NCBI RefSeq assembly: GCF_036373705.1
Contig: NW_027102661.1
Span: 868,001-932,000 of the forward strand
Direction of reading: 5' to 3'
Length of the DNA: 64,000 nucleotides
From: Amia ocellicauda
Lineage: Eukaryota > Chordata > Actinopteri > Amiiformes > Amiidae
Position numbers and translations under genes: made by a program. Shown piece after piece: positions 21,525-31,731 of this stretch; positions within the stretch are counted from its first letter, which is position 1; each line of letters begins with the position of its first letter. A model generated the notes under the pieces. The model was not told where the DNA came from, did not search any database, and saw only the letters and a list, made by a program, of their open reading frames with translations.

Positions 21525-21840
21525 TGACACCGCCACGTCTTGCTTCAAACGGTTACCGTTGAAGCCTGCTGGTAAAACGGGCTCAGGCATTTCAGGTCGG
21601 CTAGACTGTGAGATGGCGTCTGAAGTGCCGCGAAAGGATGCCATTTTCACAGACCTGTTTGGCATTGCTAAAGGGCACATCAGGACACTTCGGAAACTCT
21701 TTCAAAGGCAGGACGCCCTGCGCTCTGACAGTGCCTGCACTTAGCCCAACAAGGTGATGCTGAATGGCTTGTTCAAACGGCTGGTGGTCTTCCGTCACCA
21801 CCAGACTATCAGAGCTATACTGCGCCTTCAACTACATAAG

Positions 21841-22025
21841 AGTAGATAGTAGGGTTTTTTGGGCGCGGCCTATTTTGTTATGACGTATGCCCTAAGCTTA
21901 TTAATATTCCTACGTCATAATTGGGGGGCGTGATTTTAGGTAGAGTTATTTCCTTAATTATTCCTACGTCATATCCGTCAGAAAGTGTACACCCATAAAA
22001 CCCTGAACATCAAGGCCACCCATAA
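21841..22025 (+). repeat. Left terminal inverted repeat, copy B'
   Basis: Same terminal repeat as 31429-31613, with the left-end variants of the B'/C lineage (for example GTGTACACCC and AACATCAAGG). Confidence 0.88.
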
Positions 22026-22143
22026 ATACCCCCACCCCTCTGAAGGCAACGCCCCGAAACTCTCCTCTCTATTTAAGAACCCGCGCTGCTTTTAGGCAAT
22101 ACCTCTTTAATTCTCAGCATCAGAAACATCCCGCTTCTTCAAC

Positions 22144-22854
22144 ATGTCCAGCGACATCAACATGAAACCCCGCAAGAAACAATCCCGGTCAAGGGTTCCT
22201 GTACTCACCAATTTGAAGATTGAACGCTCCTGGGTGTTGTTCTGGGGGGCTCGACGGGGTTACCGCTTTAAAAGGGATCCCAGCTATGTTGGAGTGGAGC
22301 TTTTTGCTTTGGGAGAGAAGGAGGGTACGTTGGAACCTTTTGAGACGGTAATTGAATACTCTTATGAGGACTGGTTGAAGGTGATGGCCTGGAGAGATCT
22401 GGGGCTTGTGGATAAGACTCTAGAAGGCTTGCAAGAGGGTCCAAGAGAATGCGAAATGGAGTCTCCGACTCAGGGTTTTGAAAGGTGTGAATGGGAAAGC
22501 TTGCAGAACTACGGTAGAGTGGTGAAGAGTCTATCTCTAACTACAGATCGTAAGGTTTTGTTTAGCAGTACCCTGATTACAAACCCTATTGAAGGGGGTG
22601 TGGAGGATCCAGAAAAACAGGTTACTGAAATTATGTTTAACGCCGTGGACTGGCCGTTCTTGAAAGAGGTCATAAACTGTATAAATGATGGTTTTGACAT
22701 CTTGACCAAATGTTCGCAACTGGATTTGGTTAGAAGGAGAATATGCTGGATTATGGATTATATATCCCCCTTGAATGACGACGACGATGATAAAACAGAC
22801 GACGTGTGGGGTTTTGGAGGGGGGTCTGACGGCTCAGGGGCTACTCTCTTCTAA
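22144..22854 (+). CDS. Early gene 1, copy B'
   Basis: A 236-codon frame, the same as 31732-32442 except for one Ser/Ala difference. The CRE-like sites and TATA box (22070-22077) lie upstream in the usual order. Confidence 0.65.
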   Translation: MSSDINMKPRKKQSRSRVPVLTNLKIERSWVLFWGARRGYRFKRDPSYVGVELFALGEKEGTLEPFETVIEYSYEDWLKVMAWRDLGLVDKTLEGLQEGPRECEMESPTQGFERCEWESLQNYGRVVKSLSLTTDRKVLFSSTLITNPIEGGVEDPEKQVTEIMFNAVDWPFLKEVINCINDGFDILTKCSQLDLVRRRICWIMDYISPLNDDDDDKTDDVWGFGGGSDGSGATLF

Positions 22855-22932
22855 GAGGGCGGTGTGTCGTGACGTAGTGAAGAGATAGGATAAAAGGCGC
22901 AACAATTCAATCATGGTTGAAAATTAAAGAGA

Positions 22933-23451
22933 ATGTCTTACCTGAAAGCTGCGGACGTCGACAGGCTCTACAGGCCTCTTCAAACCCGGGATCACCCCTG
23001 GTTCTATTCCCCAGATTTTGTATACACTCTGGAACCCTTTGACTGCGGTTACTCTCCAAGACCTCAGACCCTGGACTGCTTCTGCAACTGGTTCTGTCAT
23101 CAACACTCTGCAGCTAACCTGAGAGCGCTATTACACCATGTGCTTGACAGAAAAGTAGCCAACGCGAGCCTTTTCTCTACAGATTTAACCATCGATGAGG
23201 ATCAACTTTCAAACCTGGAAAAGTTAATGGCTGCTGTAACAAAGACCGGGGGGTACGAACACTGGGATGAAGCGCTCAAGGGGGCCAAGAATGATATTAG
23301 GCCATTTCATCAACATCTGTATGACCTTTTACTGAGCATGTTTAATACACCTCTGTTTACTTTTAAAATAGGTCATATTGTTGTTTTATTTACATATGTA
23401 ACTGAGGTGTGTGCCTACAAGATAAAGAAACAGGTATATTTGTTGATATAG
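22933..23451 (+). CDS. Early genes 2/3, rearranged single frame, copy B'
   Basis: In the B'/C lineage the early-2 start and most of early 3 lie in one frame of 172 codons that lacks the Cys/His (HPSQ) region of early gene 2. Whether this is decay or a working variant cannot be told from sequence. An identical frame is at 32521-33039. Confidence 0.5.
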   Translation: MSYLKAADVDRLYRPLQTRDHPWFYSPDFVYTLEPFDCGYSPRPQTLDCFCNWFCHQHSAANLRALLHHVLDRKVANASLFSTDLTIDEDQLSNLEKLMAAVTKTGGYEHWDEALKGAKNDIRPFHQHLYDLLLSMFNTPLFTFKIGHIVVLFTYVTEVCAYKIKKQVYLLI

Positions 23452-23623
23452 ATCAAGTAACCAATCATCTGATTTCTTTTTGTCTGGACCGTAGAAAAAA
23501 TTGTTGTGTATGTTATACTTTTCTCAAATGTCTAAAAAGGGGTATCTGCTCTCCTGAAGTTGAATAAAAAACCTTGTATAAAAACTTTGCGCATAGTGTG
23601 GGTCTGTGTGGTTATTTGACAGA

Positions 23624-24676
23624 ATGACTCGGCAAGCTCCCCAAATGCAGGAACTATACTACAACCCAGCCAAGATTGGGGGTTTGGCGGGTAAGAAGGG
23701 TTTTCAAAGAGGACTCGCTGAGGCCGGAGTGAAGGTTAATGATGTGGTTGTTTCAGAATGGTTACGGGAACAAGACGCCTATACCTTACATAAACCTCTC
23801 AGGATTAACTTTAAAAGAAACCGCGTATATGCAACTGACATAGACTCACAATGGCAAATGGATCTAGTCGATATGTCAAATTTATCAAAACATAACAATG
23901 GTCACAAATTGATGTTGATGTGTATCGATGTGTTATCAAAATATGCCTGGGCTCGCATTCTACATAATAAAACAGGTCGGGCGGTGACAAGGGCCTTTGA
24001 GGATATATTGTCCCAGGGTCGATGTCCTAAAAAACTGCAGACTGATAAAGGAAAAGAGTTTCTCAACAGAGAATTTCAGAATCTACTGAAGAGACACAAA
24101 ATACATCATTTCACCACCGGTAATGAGCTTAAGGCATCGGTAGTGGAGAGGTTTAACCGCACCATAAAGACCAAAATGTGGAGATATTTTACAGCGGTCA
24201 ACACGTTCAAGTATTTTGATAAAGTTCAGGATTTTATCGATACTTACAACCAAGGGTATCACACCAGTATTAAAATGAAGCCTATAGATGTGGATCAAAG
24301 TAATTCTTTTAAGGTCTATAAAAAATTATACGGACCATTTATTAAGAAGGGAAAAACTACTTATAAGTTCAACATCTGTGATGTGGTTCGCGTTTCAAAG
24401 CTAAGGAGTACTTTTACAGTTACCAAACAGTTGGCTAGAGACCCCCCCGTGTACCGGTTAAAAGACTATGACGGGGAGAATATAGAAGGAACGTTTTACG
24501 AAGCCGAGTTACAAAAAATTATTGTGGGTAAAGACAGTGTATACAGAGTTGAAAAGATATTAGCTGAAAAAACCCAGAACCGGAAAAAATATGTGTTGAT
24601 GAAATGGCTTGGATGGCCTGAAAAGTTCAATAGTTGGGTCCCGGAACAACAGGTTTGCGATATTCAATCCTTATAA
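23624..24676 (+). CDS. DDE integrase with chromodomain, copy B'
   Basis: An open frame of 350 codons from the conserved ATG (the frame extends upstream without another ATG). The sequence is the same as at 33212-34264, where the domains are described. Confidence 0.88.
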   Translation: MTRQAPQMQELYYNPAKIGGLAGKKGFQRGLAEAGVKVNDVVVSEWLREQDAYTLHKPLRINFKRNRVYATDIDSQWQMDLVDMSNLSKHNNGHKLMLMCIDVLSKYAWARILHNKTGRAVTRAFEDILSQGRCPKKLQTDKGKEFLNREFQNLLKRHKIHHFTTGNELKASVVERFNRTIKTKMWRYFTAVNTFKYFDKVQDFIDTYNQGYHTSIKMKPIDVDQSNSFKVYKKLYGPFIKKGKTTYKFNICDVVRVSKLRSTFTVTKQLARDPPVYRLKDYDGENIEGTFYEAELQKIIVGKDSVYRVEKILAEKTQNRKKYVLMKWLGWPEKFNSWVPEQQVCDIQSL

Positions 24677-24723
24677 CAACATGCCCGCGGGTGTGTTGGG
24701 GGCATTACTTTCGATACTCAAGA

Positions 24724-25443
24724 TCGAATCAGGAGGCTTCTACGTGACTCTACCCAGTAACGCCTCTCTCGATATATACCCTAAAAATGAAATATTTGGA
24801 ATTTGGAAAATCTATAGATCTAAGGGGGTCGTGGGAAGTGGGGTTGGCGGAAATACAGTATCCTTACACTTGGGCTGTTTTACAAGATAAGGATGCCACC
24901 TTCGCCATTTTTGATGATGTTAAAAAGAGTCAATGGACATTCACGATACAAGGAGGTTATTATGACAATGTGGATAAAATATTAGATGAGATGCATAAAC
25001 AGTTCTCAGAAGGCACCCCCAACATCAAGCTATATTACAACCCTATTAAAAACAGAGTGTACAAGGTGTCAAAACCAGGTATTAGCATTCAAACCAGCGG
25101 CCAACTGGGGCGTATATTTGGGTTCTATTCTGACACAGAGAGCAGGTTCTCAGAAGTGGTGGGGCGGCTTTTACACTCTTTATGTGTATACGGATATCAT
25201 AACCCACCAGAGGGTCGGGGATAGTTATGTACCCCTTTTGAGAAATGTACTTATTAAAGGTAAAAGCAATGACATGGTCACAATTACTTATGACAAACCA
25301 CACTACGTACCAGTCTCAAAGACCCACTTTGACAACATCACGATCGAAGTATAATCGGATCAGAATATCAACGTACCCTTCCGCTTCGGTAAAGTTAATG
25401 TCAAACTACATTTTCGACCCCTGAAACAGTGTGTACATTATTA
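24724..25443 (+). pseudogene. Penton (minor capsid protein), copy B', broken
   Basis: Recognised by FYVTLPSNASL and WEVGLAEIQYP. Interrupted at several points. The first 175 bp belong to the near-identical duplication shared with copy C. Confidence 0.78.
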
Positions 25444-25445
25444 AA

Positions 25446-25930
25446 ATGGCTACCTCGAGGGGTTATGTAGATCCTAGCGCCTATGTGGATTATTACAAGA
25501 TGCAAGATGGAACGGCTTGCCCGGTATTGTAGGAGCCCCCACAATGTATGGCGCCGGTCGAGGAGGACTCTTTCGTGGTCTCTTTAGAATGGCCATACCC
25601 CTGCTTAAGAGAGGCTTTGCTATAGCCAGACCCCACTTGAAATCAGCGGCTAAAAATATTGTTAGTGACGTGTTCACCAATGTTATGAACCGGGCAGCTA
25701 GCCATGAGCATCAGGAGGGTTCGGGTCTCATGGTAATGGCGAGGAGGGGGGGTAAAAGAAGAAACAGCATGTGTCCACCAGGGGGCGACAAAGATCCGTG
25801 GCTAACAAAAAACGAAGAATCTCTCATTCTCCAACATATCGTGGAAACACTCGGAGAAGGAAGCAGCACAAGAAAAAACCTGCATAAAGAAAGTATCAAA
25901 GAAAGAAAAATAGAGCCTCAGGATACATCT
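25446..25930 (+). pseudogene. pX/pVI-like basic virion protein, copy B', broken
   Basis: Same gene as 15851-16339 in the same place between penton and hexon. Interrupted here. Confidence 0.7.
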
Positions 25931-25937
25931 TTTAAAC

Positions 25938-27245
25938 ATGTCTTTTGTCAACAGTCTATCGGAAGAATGCGTCAAATCAGAACTGGATCTGTTTACAGTT
26001 CCATACACTCAAACGAGTATAGATAAGAGCATATATGTAGAGATTCCCCCTCTTTCTGCAATTTCAGACACGGCCCCTCTGGAGTTTTTTATAGCTGGCA
26101 ATGGCGAGGATTATATTGATTTGAATAACACATTTATTTTAATGAACTGTAAAGTGACTGATGAGGATGGCGATGCAATCGAGAAGACGACCAACGCTGG
26201 GGTCATCAATTACCCGGTGGCCACCATGTTTTCACAGGTGGATGTGACCCTGGGAGATCGGCTCATTAGTCAAAGCAGCAATACTTACCCCTATAGAGCC
26301 ATGATGGAGTGTATCCTTAATTATAGTGAGGAGACCCTAAGCAAACAGTTCAGCCCCGGCCTTTTCTTCAAAGACATCCCGGAAGCTATGGACGACAAGG
26401 ATCCAGAGGGACTCAATAAGGGTTTGCAAAAAAGAACGGCCTCTTCAACAGAAGGGAGGACCTTTGAGCTAATGGGGCATATCCATGCAGACATATTTTT
26501 CCAAGAAAAACTCATGCTCAACGGGGTAGACATTAAAATTAAAATGATCCGTAGTAAAAGTGCTTTTTGTCTGATGACCCCTGATACTGAAAAATATAAA
26601 CTGACCATATTATCGGCCTCGCTGTTTGTGAAAAAAGTGTCCGTCTCCCCGGCGGTTAAACTAGGACACGCGCAGGCGTTAATGACGGCAAACGCCAAGT
26701 ACCCGATCGAAAGAGTCTATATGAAAGTCCACAGTATCCCCGCAGGGACACGGGTGATGAACCAGGAAAATCTGTTTCTAGGACAGCTCCCAAAACAGGT
26801 TATTATAGGTCTCGAAGATAATGATGCATTTACCGGGGTTTACAACAAGAACCCCTTTAACTTTAAACATTATAACGCGGAATTTATAGCGTTGTACGTC
26901 GATGGTGTGCAGGTTCCATCCAGACCTTTTCAACCTGACTTTGAAAACGGCAATGCGGTTCGTGAATATGACAGTCTAGTACTGGCTACGGGTCGCCATC
27001 TCAAGGATCAAACTCTGCTGATCGATCGCCGGGAATACTGCAGCGGTTACACCCTGTACGGTTTCAACCTGACCCCTGACGAAGAGTGTGGACAACATTT
27101 TTCACTGATGAAGACGGGCAATATGCGTTTGGAGATGCGTTTCAAGCAGCCTCTACCACGCACTGTAAATATGGTCGTGTATGCAGTGTTTGACAACATT
27201 ATTGAGGTGAATCAGAGGAGAAACGTTATGTATGATTATTATTAA
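25938..27245 (+). CDS. Hexon (major capsid protein), copy B'
   Basis: A 435-codon frame open from start to stop. The protein matches the Polinton major capsid protein, a double jelly-roll fold that forms pseudo-hexagonal trimers on the icosahedral shell. The conserved opening is DLFTVPYTQTSIDKSIYVEI. Other family marks are YPVATMFSQVDVTLGDRLIS and YPYRAMMECILNYSEETL (residues about 90-130) and the Tyr-rich end YDYY. Length is close to that usual for adintovirus hexons. It starts 5-10 bp after the basic virion gene and its last codons overlap the upstream protease ATG, typical of compact late blocks. Confidence 0.9.
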   Translation: MSFVNSLSEECVKSELDLFTVPYTQTSIDKSIYVEIPPLSAISDTAPLEFFIAGNGEDYIDLNNTFILMNCKVTDEDGDAIEKTTNAGVINYPVATMFSQVDVTLGDRLISQSSNTYPYRAMMECILNYSEETLSKQFSPGLFFKDIPEAMDDKDPEGLNKGLQKRTASSTEGRTFELMGHIHADIFFQEKLMLNGVDIKIKMIRSKSAFCLMTPDTEKYKLTILSASLFVKKVSVSPAVKLGHAQALMTANAKYPIERVYMKVHSIPAGTRVMNQENLFLGQLPKQVIIGLEDNDAFTGVYNKNPFNFKHYNAEFIALYVDGVQVPSRPFQPDFENGNAVREYDSLVLATGRHLKDQTLLIDRREYCSGYTLYGFNLTPDEECGQHFSLMKTGNMRLEMRFKQPLPRTVNMVVYAVFDNIIEVNQRRNVMYDYY

Positions 27246-27246
27246 A

Positions 27247-27595
27247 ATGAAGACCAGAGAGCTCAACCACATCATGAATGCCCTGGCCGGCTCACGGAAA
27301 CTGTTTCAAGGAGTCTACGCCTGCGATCAGCTGCCTAAATTTAAGATCAAGAATTTACCTGCAATGTACATAATCAACACACACCCTAAAAATATGCCCG
27401 GAGAACATTGGCTGGCTATTTATCTAAGGGAGGACCACCGTGGTGAATTTTTTGATTCCTATGCAAACCCCCCGGATTTCAGACCTTTCCCTCGGAAGAT
27501 CAATAACTTTCTGCTCAACAACTGTCAAGAAACCATTTACAGCGGTCGTCAAGTACAAAGTCTTCAGACCTTCACTTGTGGTCAGCACTGTGTGC
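27247..27595 (+). pseudogene. Protease fragment at the cut end of copy B'
   Basis: Identical in extent to the protease fragment of copy B, and cut at the same base where spacer DNA begins. Confidence 0.85.
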
Positions 27596-27618
27596 ACTAG
27601 CACGCATGCACCGCGGGT

Positions 27619-27691
27619 TGTTTCCGCCCGGTTTCGAACCAGGGACCTTTCGCGTGTGAGGCGAACGTGATAGCCACTACACTACGGAAAC
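27619..27691 (-). tRNA. tRNA-Val(CAC)
   Basis: Exact partner of 18031-18103. All stems pair. Its 3' end lies 24 bp from the cut end of copy B'. Confidence 0.88.
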
Positions 27692-27789
27692 CGACCTGTC
27701 CTGGTGTTTCGAATGGCTCCCATCGAAGCCGGCTGGTAAAACGCGCACAGGCGTTTCCCGTGGGCCAGCCTGTGAGATAAAGGTTTCTA

Positions 27790-28974
27790 CACTCACCTAA
27801 AGGATTATTAGGAACACCTGTTCAATAACCAACCAATCATATGGCAGTTGCTTCAATGCATTTAGGGGTGTGGTCCTGGTCAAGACAATCTCCTGAACTC
27901 CAAACTGAAAGTCTGAATGGGAAAGAAAGGTGATTTAAGCAATTTTGAGCGTGGCATGGTTGTTGGTGCCAGACGGGCTGGTCTGAGTATTTCACAATCT
28001 GCTCAGTTACTGGGATTTTCACGCACAACCATTTCTAGGGTTTACAAAGAATGGTGTGAAAAGGGAAAAACATCCAGTATGCGGCAGTCCTGTGGGCGAA
28101 AATGCCTTGTTGATGCTAGAGGTCAGAGGAGAATGGGCCGACTGATTCAAGCTGATAGAAGAGCAACTTTGACTGAAATAACCACTCGTTACAACCGAGG
28201 TATGCAGCAAAGCATTTGTGAAGCCACAACACGTACAACCTTGAGGCGGATGGGCTACAACAGCAGAAGACCCCACCGGGTACCACTCATCTCCACTACA
28301 AATAGGAAAAAGAGGCTACAATTTGCACAAACTCACCAAAATTGGACAGTTGTTGCCTGGTCTGATGAGTCTCGATTTCTGTTGAGACATTCAGATGGTA
28401 GAGTCAGAATTTGACGTAAACAGAATGAGAACATGGATCCATCATGCCTTGTTACCACTGTGCAGGCTGGTGGTGGTGGTGTAATGGTGTGGGGGATGTT
28501 TTCTTGGCACACTTTAGGCTCCTTAGTGCCAATTGGGCATCGTTTAAATGCCACGGCCTACCTGAGCATTGTTTCTGACCATGTCCATCCCTTTATGACC
28601 ACCATGTACCCATCCTCTGATGGCTACTTCCAGCAGGATAATGCACCATGTCACAAAGGTTGAATCATTTCAAATTGGTTTCTTGAACATGACAATGAGT
28701 TCACTGTACTAAACTGGCCCCCACAGTCACCAGATCTCAACCCAATAGAGCATCTTTGGGATGTGGTGGAACGGGAGCTTCGTGCCCTGGATGTGCATCC
28801 CACAAATCTCCATCAACTGCAAGATGCTATCCTATCAATATGGGCCAACATTTCTAAAGAATGCTTTCAGCACCTTGTTGAATCAATGCCACGTAGAATT
28901 AAGTCAGTTCTGAAGGCGAAAGGGTGTCAAACATAGTATTAGTATGGTGTTCCTAATAATCCTTTAGGTGAGTG
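27790..28974 (+). mobile_element. Tc1/mariner transposon, second copy
   Basis: Duplicate of 18202-19386, with TA at 27788-27789 and 28975-28976. It was carried along by the tandem duplication and not by transposition, because the flanks match for kilobases on both sides. Confidence 0.96.
27917..28936 (+). pseudogene. Tc1-family transposase, inactive (duplicate)
   Basis: Same 339-codon gene with the same two in-frame stops as at 18329-19348. Helix-turn-helix and DD34E residues are unchanged. Confidence 0.95.
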
Positions 28975-29438
28975 TATTTTCACTGACCTATTTTGCATTG
29001 CTCAAGGACACATCAGGACACTTTGGAAACTCTTTCAAAGGAAGAACGCCCTGAGCTATGACAAGACTTACACTTACCCCAACAAGGTGATGCTCAATGG
29101 CTTGTTCAAACAGCTGCTGCTCGTCTTGTGCCACCATCAGACAATCACAGAGCTATTGTGCCTTCTACACCTTACGGTAGCTTTACTTTAACAATAATAA
29201 TGACGGCGACCACGACGACAAAAAGAAAAACAAGAACAACAACAACAACAACAAGAACAATAACATCATCATCAGATTTTAATTAAAAGTGGCTACACCA
29301 GCGTTTACAATTTCAACCTGTCGACGGACGGACGCTCTGAGTCCAACAATTTCGGGAACTCCAATGAAGAAAAGCCACCTACCGCCTCTGGGGAACCACG
29401 AGGGCAAGCAGGACGAAAAGGGCCGGCCCACAGCAGGC

Positions 29439-29511
29439 TCTTTCCGCCCGGTTTCAAACCGGGGACCTTTCGTGCGTTAGGCGAACGTGATAGCCACTAC
29501 ACTACGGAAAC
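29439..29511 (-). tRNA. tRNA-Val(AAC)-like, probably decayed
   Basis: Partner of 19851-19923 with the same damaged acceptor end and T-loop. Confidence 0.7.
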
Positions 29512-30400
29512 CAACCCGTCCTGGTGTTTCGAATAACTCCTATCGAAGCCGGCTGGTAAAACGCACACAGGCGTTTCCCGTGGGCCAGCCTGTGAGATAA
29601 AGGTTTCTATTTTCACTGACCTATTTTGCATTGCTCAAGGGCACATCAGGACACTTTGGAAACTCTTTCAAAGGAAGAACGCCCTGAGCAATGACAAGAC
29701 TTACACTTACCCCAACAAGGTGATGCTCAATGGCTTGTTCAAACAGCTGCTGCTCGTCTTGTGCCACCATCAGACAATCACAGAGCTATTGTGCCTTCTG
29801 CACCTTACGGTAGCAACAAATCTAACTACTGCTTTACTTTAACATTAATAATGACGGCGACTACGACGACAACAAGAACAACAACAACAACAACAACATC
29901 AACAAGAACAACAACAACATCATCATCATCATCATCAGATTTTAATTAAAAGTGGCTACACCAGCGTTTACAATTTCAACCTGTCGACGGACGGACGCAC
30001 TGAGTGCACCGATTTCGGGATACTTCGGAAACTCTTTCAAAGGCAGGACGCCCTGCGATCAGACAGTGCCTGCACTTAGCCCAACAAGGTGATGCTGAAT
30101 GGCTTGTTCAAACGGCTGGTGGTCTTCCGTCACCACCAGACTATCAGAGCTATTTTGCGCCTTCAACTACATAAGAGTAACAGCAATGTCACCGATCCTG
30201 CTACGGTCGTATTGCAACAGCAACGACATGTATCGATTTTAAAAGTGTCAGTTCCAGCGCCTCGCAAAGCTACCCTTCTGCGATCATTTGTTCTCAAGGT
30301 CAGGATTTCTTGCCACTCCGAGGAAGAGAAAACGACGGCCGGCCATGGGGCAGAGAGATGAGGACGGGTAACACGGCACTGGCACGCGTGCACCGCGGGT

Positions 30401-30473
30401 TGTTTCCGCCCAGTTTCGAACCAGGGACTTCTCGCGTGTGAGGCGAACATGATAGCCACTACACTACAGAAAC
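30401..30473 (-). tRNA. tRNA-Val(CAC)-like, probably decayed
   Basis: Partner of 20813-20885 with the same stem changes. Confidence 0.65.
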
Positions 30474-31039
30474 CAACCTGTCCTGGGGTTTCGATTGGCT
30501 CCCATCGAAGCAGGCTGGTAAAACGCGCACAGGCGTTTCCCGTGGGCCTGCCTGTGAGATAAAGGTTTCTATTTTCACTGACCTATATTGCATTGCTCAA
30601 GGGCACATCAGGACACTTTGGAAACTCTTTTAAAGGAAGAATGCCCTGAGCTATGACAAGACTTACACTTACCCCAACAAGGTGATGCTCAATGGCTTGT
30701 TCAAACAGCTGCTGCTCGTCTTGTGCCACCATCAGACAATCACAGAGCTATTGTGCCTTCTACACCTTACGGTAGCAACAAATCTAACTACTGCTTTACT
30801 TTAACAATAATAATGACGGCGACCACGATGACAACAAGAACAACAACAACAACATCATCATCATCATCATCATCAGATTTTAATTAAAAGTGGCTACACC
30901 AGCGTTTACAATTTCAACCTGTCGACGGACGGACGCTCTGAGAGCACCGATTTCGGGCACTCCAATGAAGAAAAGCTACCCACCGCCTCCGGGGAACCAC
31001 GAGGGCAAACAGGACGAAAAGGGCCGGCCCACAGCAGGC

Positions 31040-31112
31040 TGTTTCCGCCCGGTTTCGAACCGGGGACCTTTCGCGTGTTAGGCGAACGTGATAACCGCTA
31101 CACTACGGAAAC
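31040..31112 (-). tRNA. tRNA-Val(AAC)
   Basis: Partner of 21452-21524. All stems pair. It is the closest tRNA gene on the left of element C, 317 bp from its end. Confidence 0.93.
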
Positions 31113-31422
31113 TGACACCGCCACGTCTTGCTTCAAACGGTTACCGTTGAAGCCTGCTGGTAAAACGGGCTCAGGCATTTCAGGTCGGCTAGACTGTGAG
31201 ATGGCGTCTGAAGTGCCGCGAAAGGATGCCATTTTCACAGACCTGTTTGGCATTGCTAAAGGGCACATCAGGACACTTCGGAAACTCTTTCAAAGGCAGG
31301 ACGCCCTGCGCTCTGACAGTGCCTGCACTTAGCCCAACAAGGTGATGCTGAATGGCTTGTTCAAACGGCTGGTGGTCTTCCGTCACCACCAGACTATCAG
31401 AGCTATACTGCGCCTTCAACTA

Positions 31423-31428
31423 CATAAG
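31423..31428. repeat. Target-site duplication, left copy (CATAAG), element C
   Basis: Six bases immediately before the element, repeated at 47061-47066 immediately after it. Uninterrupted spacer units read CATAAGAGTAACAGC at this place (for example near 61600). A 6-bp duplication is the rule for Polintons. Confidence 0.93.
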
Positions 31429-31613
31429 AGTAGATAGTAGGGTTTTTTGGGCGCGGCCTATTTTGTTATGACGTATGCCCTAAGCTTATTAATATTCCTA
31501 CGTCATAATTGGGGGGCGTGATTTTAGGTAGAGTTATTTCCTTAATTATTCCTACGTCATATCCGTCAGAAAGTGTACACCCATAAAACCCTGAACATCA
31601 AGGCCACCCATAA
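31429..31613 (+). repeat. Left terminal inverted repeat, element C
   Basis: AGTAGATAGT at the tip, then a T-rich and GC-rich stretch (TTTTTTGGGCGCGG), then three CRE-like sites. It matches 46875-47060 as reverse complement with a few differences near the tip. Confidence 0.92.
31469..31560 (+). promoter_or_regulatory. Three CRE-like sites in the terminal repeat
   Basis: TGACGTAT (31469-31476) and two TACGTCAT sites (31499-31506 and 31553-31560). The last two lie in a repeated ATTCCTACGTCATA. Such sites bind CREB/ATF-type bZIP factors and are used in adenovirus early promoters. Because they lie in the inverted repeat, both ends of the element carry them (46875-47060). Confidence 0.55.
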
Positions 31614-31657
31614 ATACCCCCACCCCTCTGAAGGCAACGCCCCGAAACTCTCCTCTC

Positions 31658-31665
31658 TATTTAAG
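31658..31665 (+). promoter_or_regulatory. TATA-like box for early gene 1, element C
   Basis: TATTTAAG, 66 bp before the ATG at 31732, just inside the inverted repeat. Confidence 0.55.
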
Positions 31666-31731
31666 AACCCGCGCTGCTTTTAGGCAATACCTCTTTAATT
31701 CTCAGCATCAGAAACATCCCGCTTCTTCAAC

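Larger units (their letters stand above)
18008..21840. repeat. tRNA-Val spacer with Tc1 insertion, between B and B'
   Basis: Host array of four tRNA-Val or tRNA-Val-like genes with flanks and three AAC/ATC microsatellites (about 19626-19686, 20278-20350, 21240-21287). The Tc1 element lies near the left edge. Between the tRNA genes the flanks repeat a module (for example from 19390, 20026 and 20985) that contains no convincing gene. It ends with CATAAG (21835-21840), the Polinton target site. Confidence 0.85.
17666..24899 (+). repeat. Left unit of a near-identical 7.2 kb tandem duplication
   Basis: This stretch matches 27254-34487 with a constant offset of 9,588 bp. By eye I find two mismatches (20411/29999 and 22189/31777). 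It covers the protease fragment, the Tc1-bearing tRNA spacer, and the left end of the next Polinton through the integrase into the penton gene. Identity this high means a very recent duplication, ongoing gene conversion, or an assembly artefact. Confidence 0.9.
21841..27595 (+). mobile_element. Polinton/adintovirus copy B', right part absent
   Basis: Left 5.75 kb of the element, from the inverted repeat to the same protease cut as copy B. It starts at the same CATAAG target. The first 3 kb are almost identical to the start of copy C, while the rest resembles copies A and B more, so the copy is a mosaic made by duplication. Penton, basic virion gene and protease are broken or cut; hexon and integrase frames are open. 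Confidence 0.93.
27596..31428. repeat. tRNA-Val spacer with Tc1 insertion, between B' and C
   Basis: Duplicate of the spacer at 18008-21840: four tRNA-Val or tRNA-Val-like genes, one Tc1 element and three AAC/ATC microsatellites (about 29214-29274, 29866-29938, 30828-30875). It ends with CATAAG at 31423-31428, the left target-site copy of element C. Confidence 0.88.

Noticed and set aside
18008-21840. tRNA-like repeats as tRNA-derived SINEs
   Set aside because: The tRNA parts are full length with good pairing in many copies, lie in tandem, lack A tails and target duplications, and keep two distinct anticodons. A gene cluster fits better.
22933-23451. The rearranged early 2/3 frame as a reverse-transcribed spliced copy
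   Set aside because: No GT-AG signals fit the join in the longer form, so splicing is not supported.
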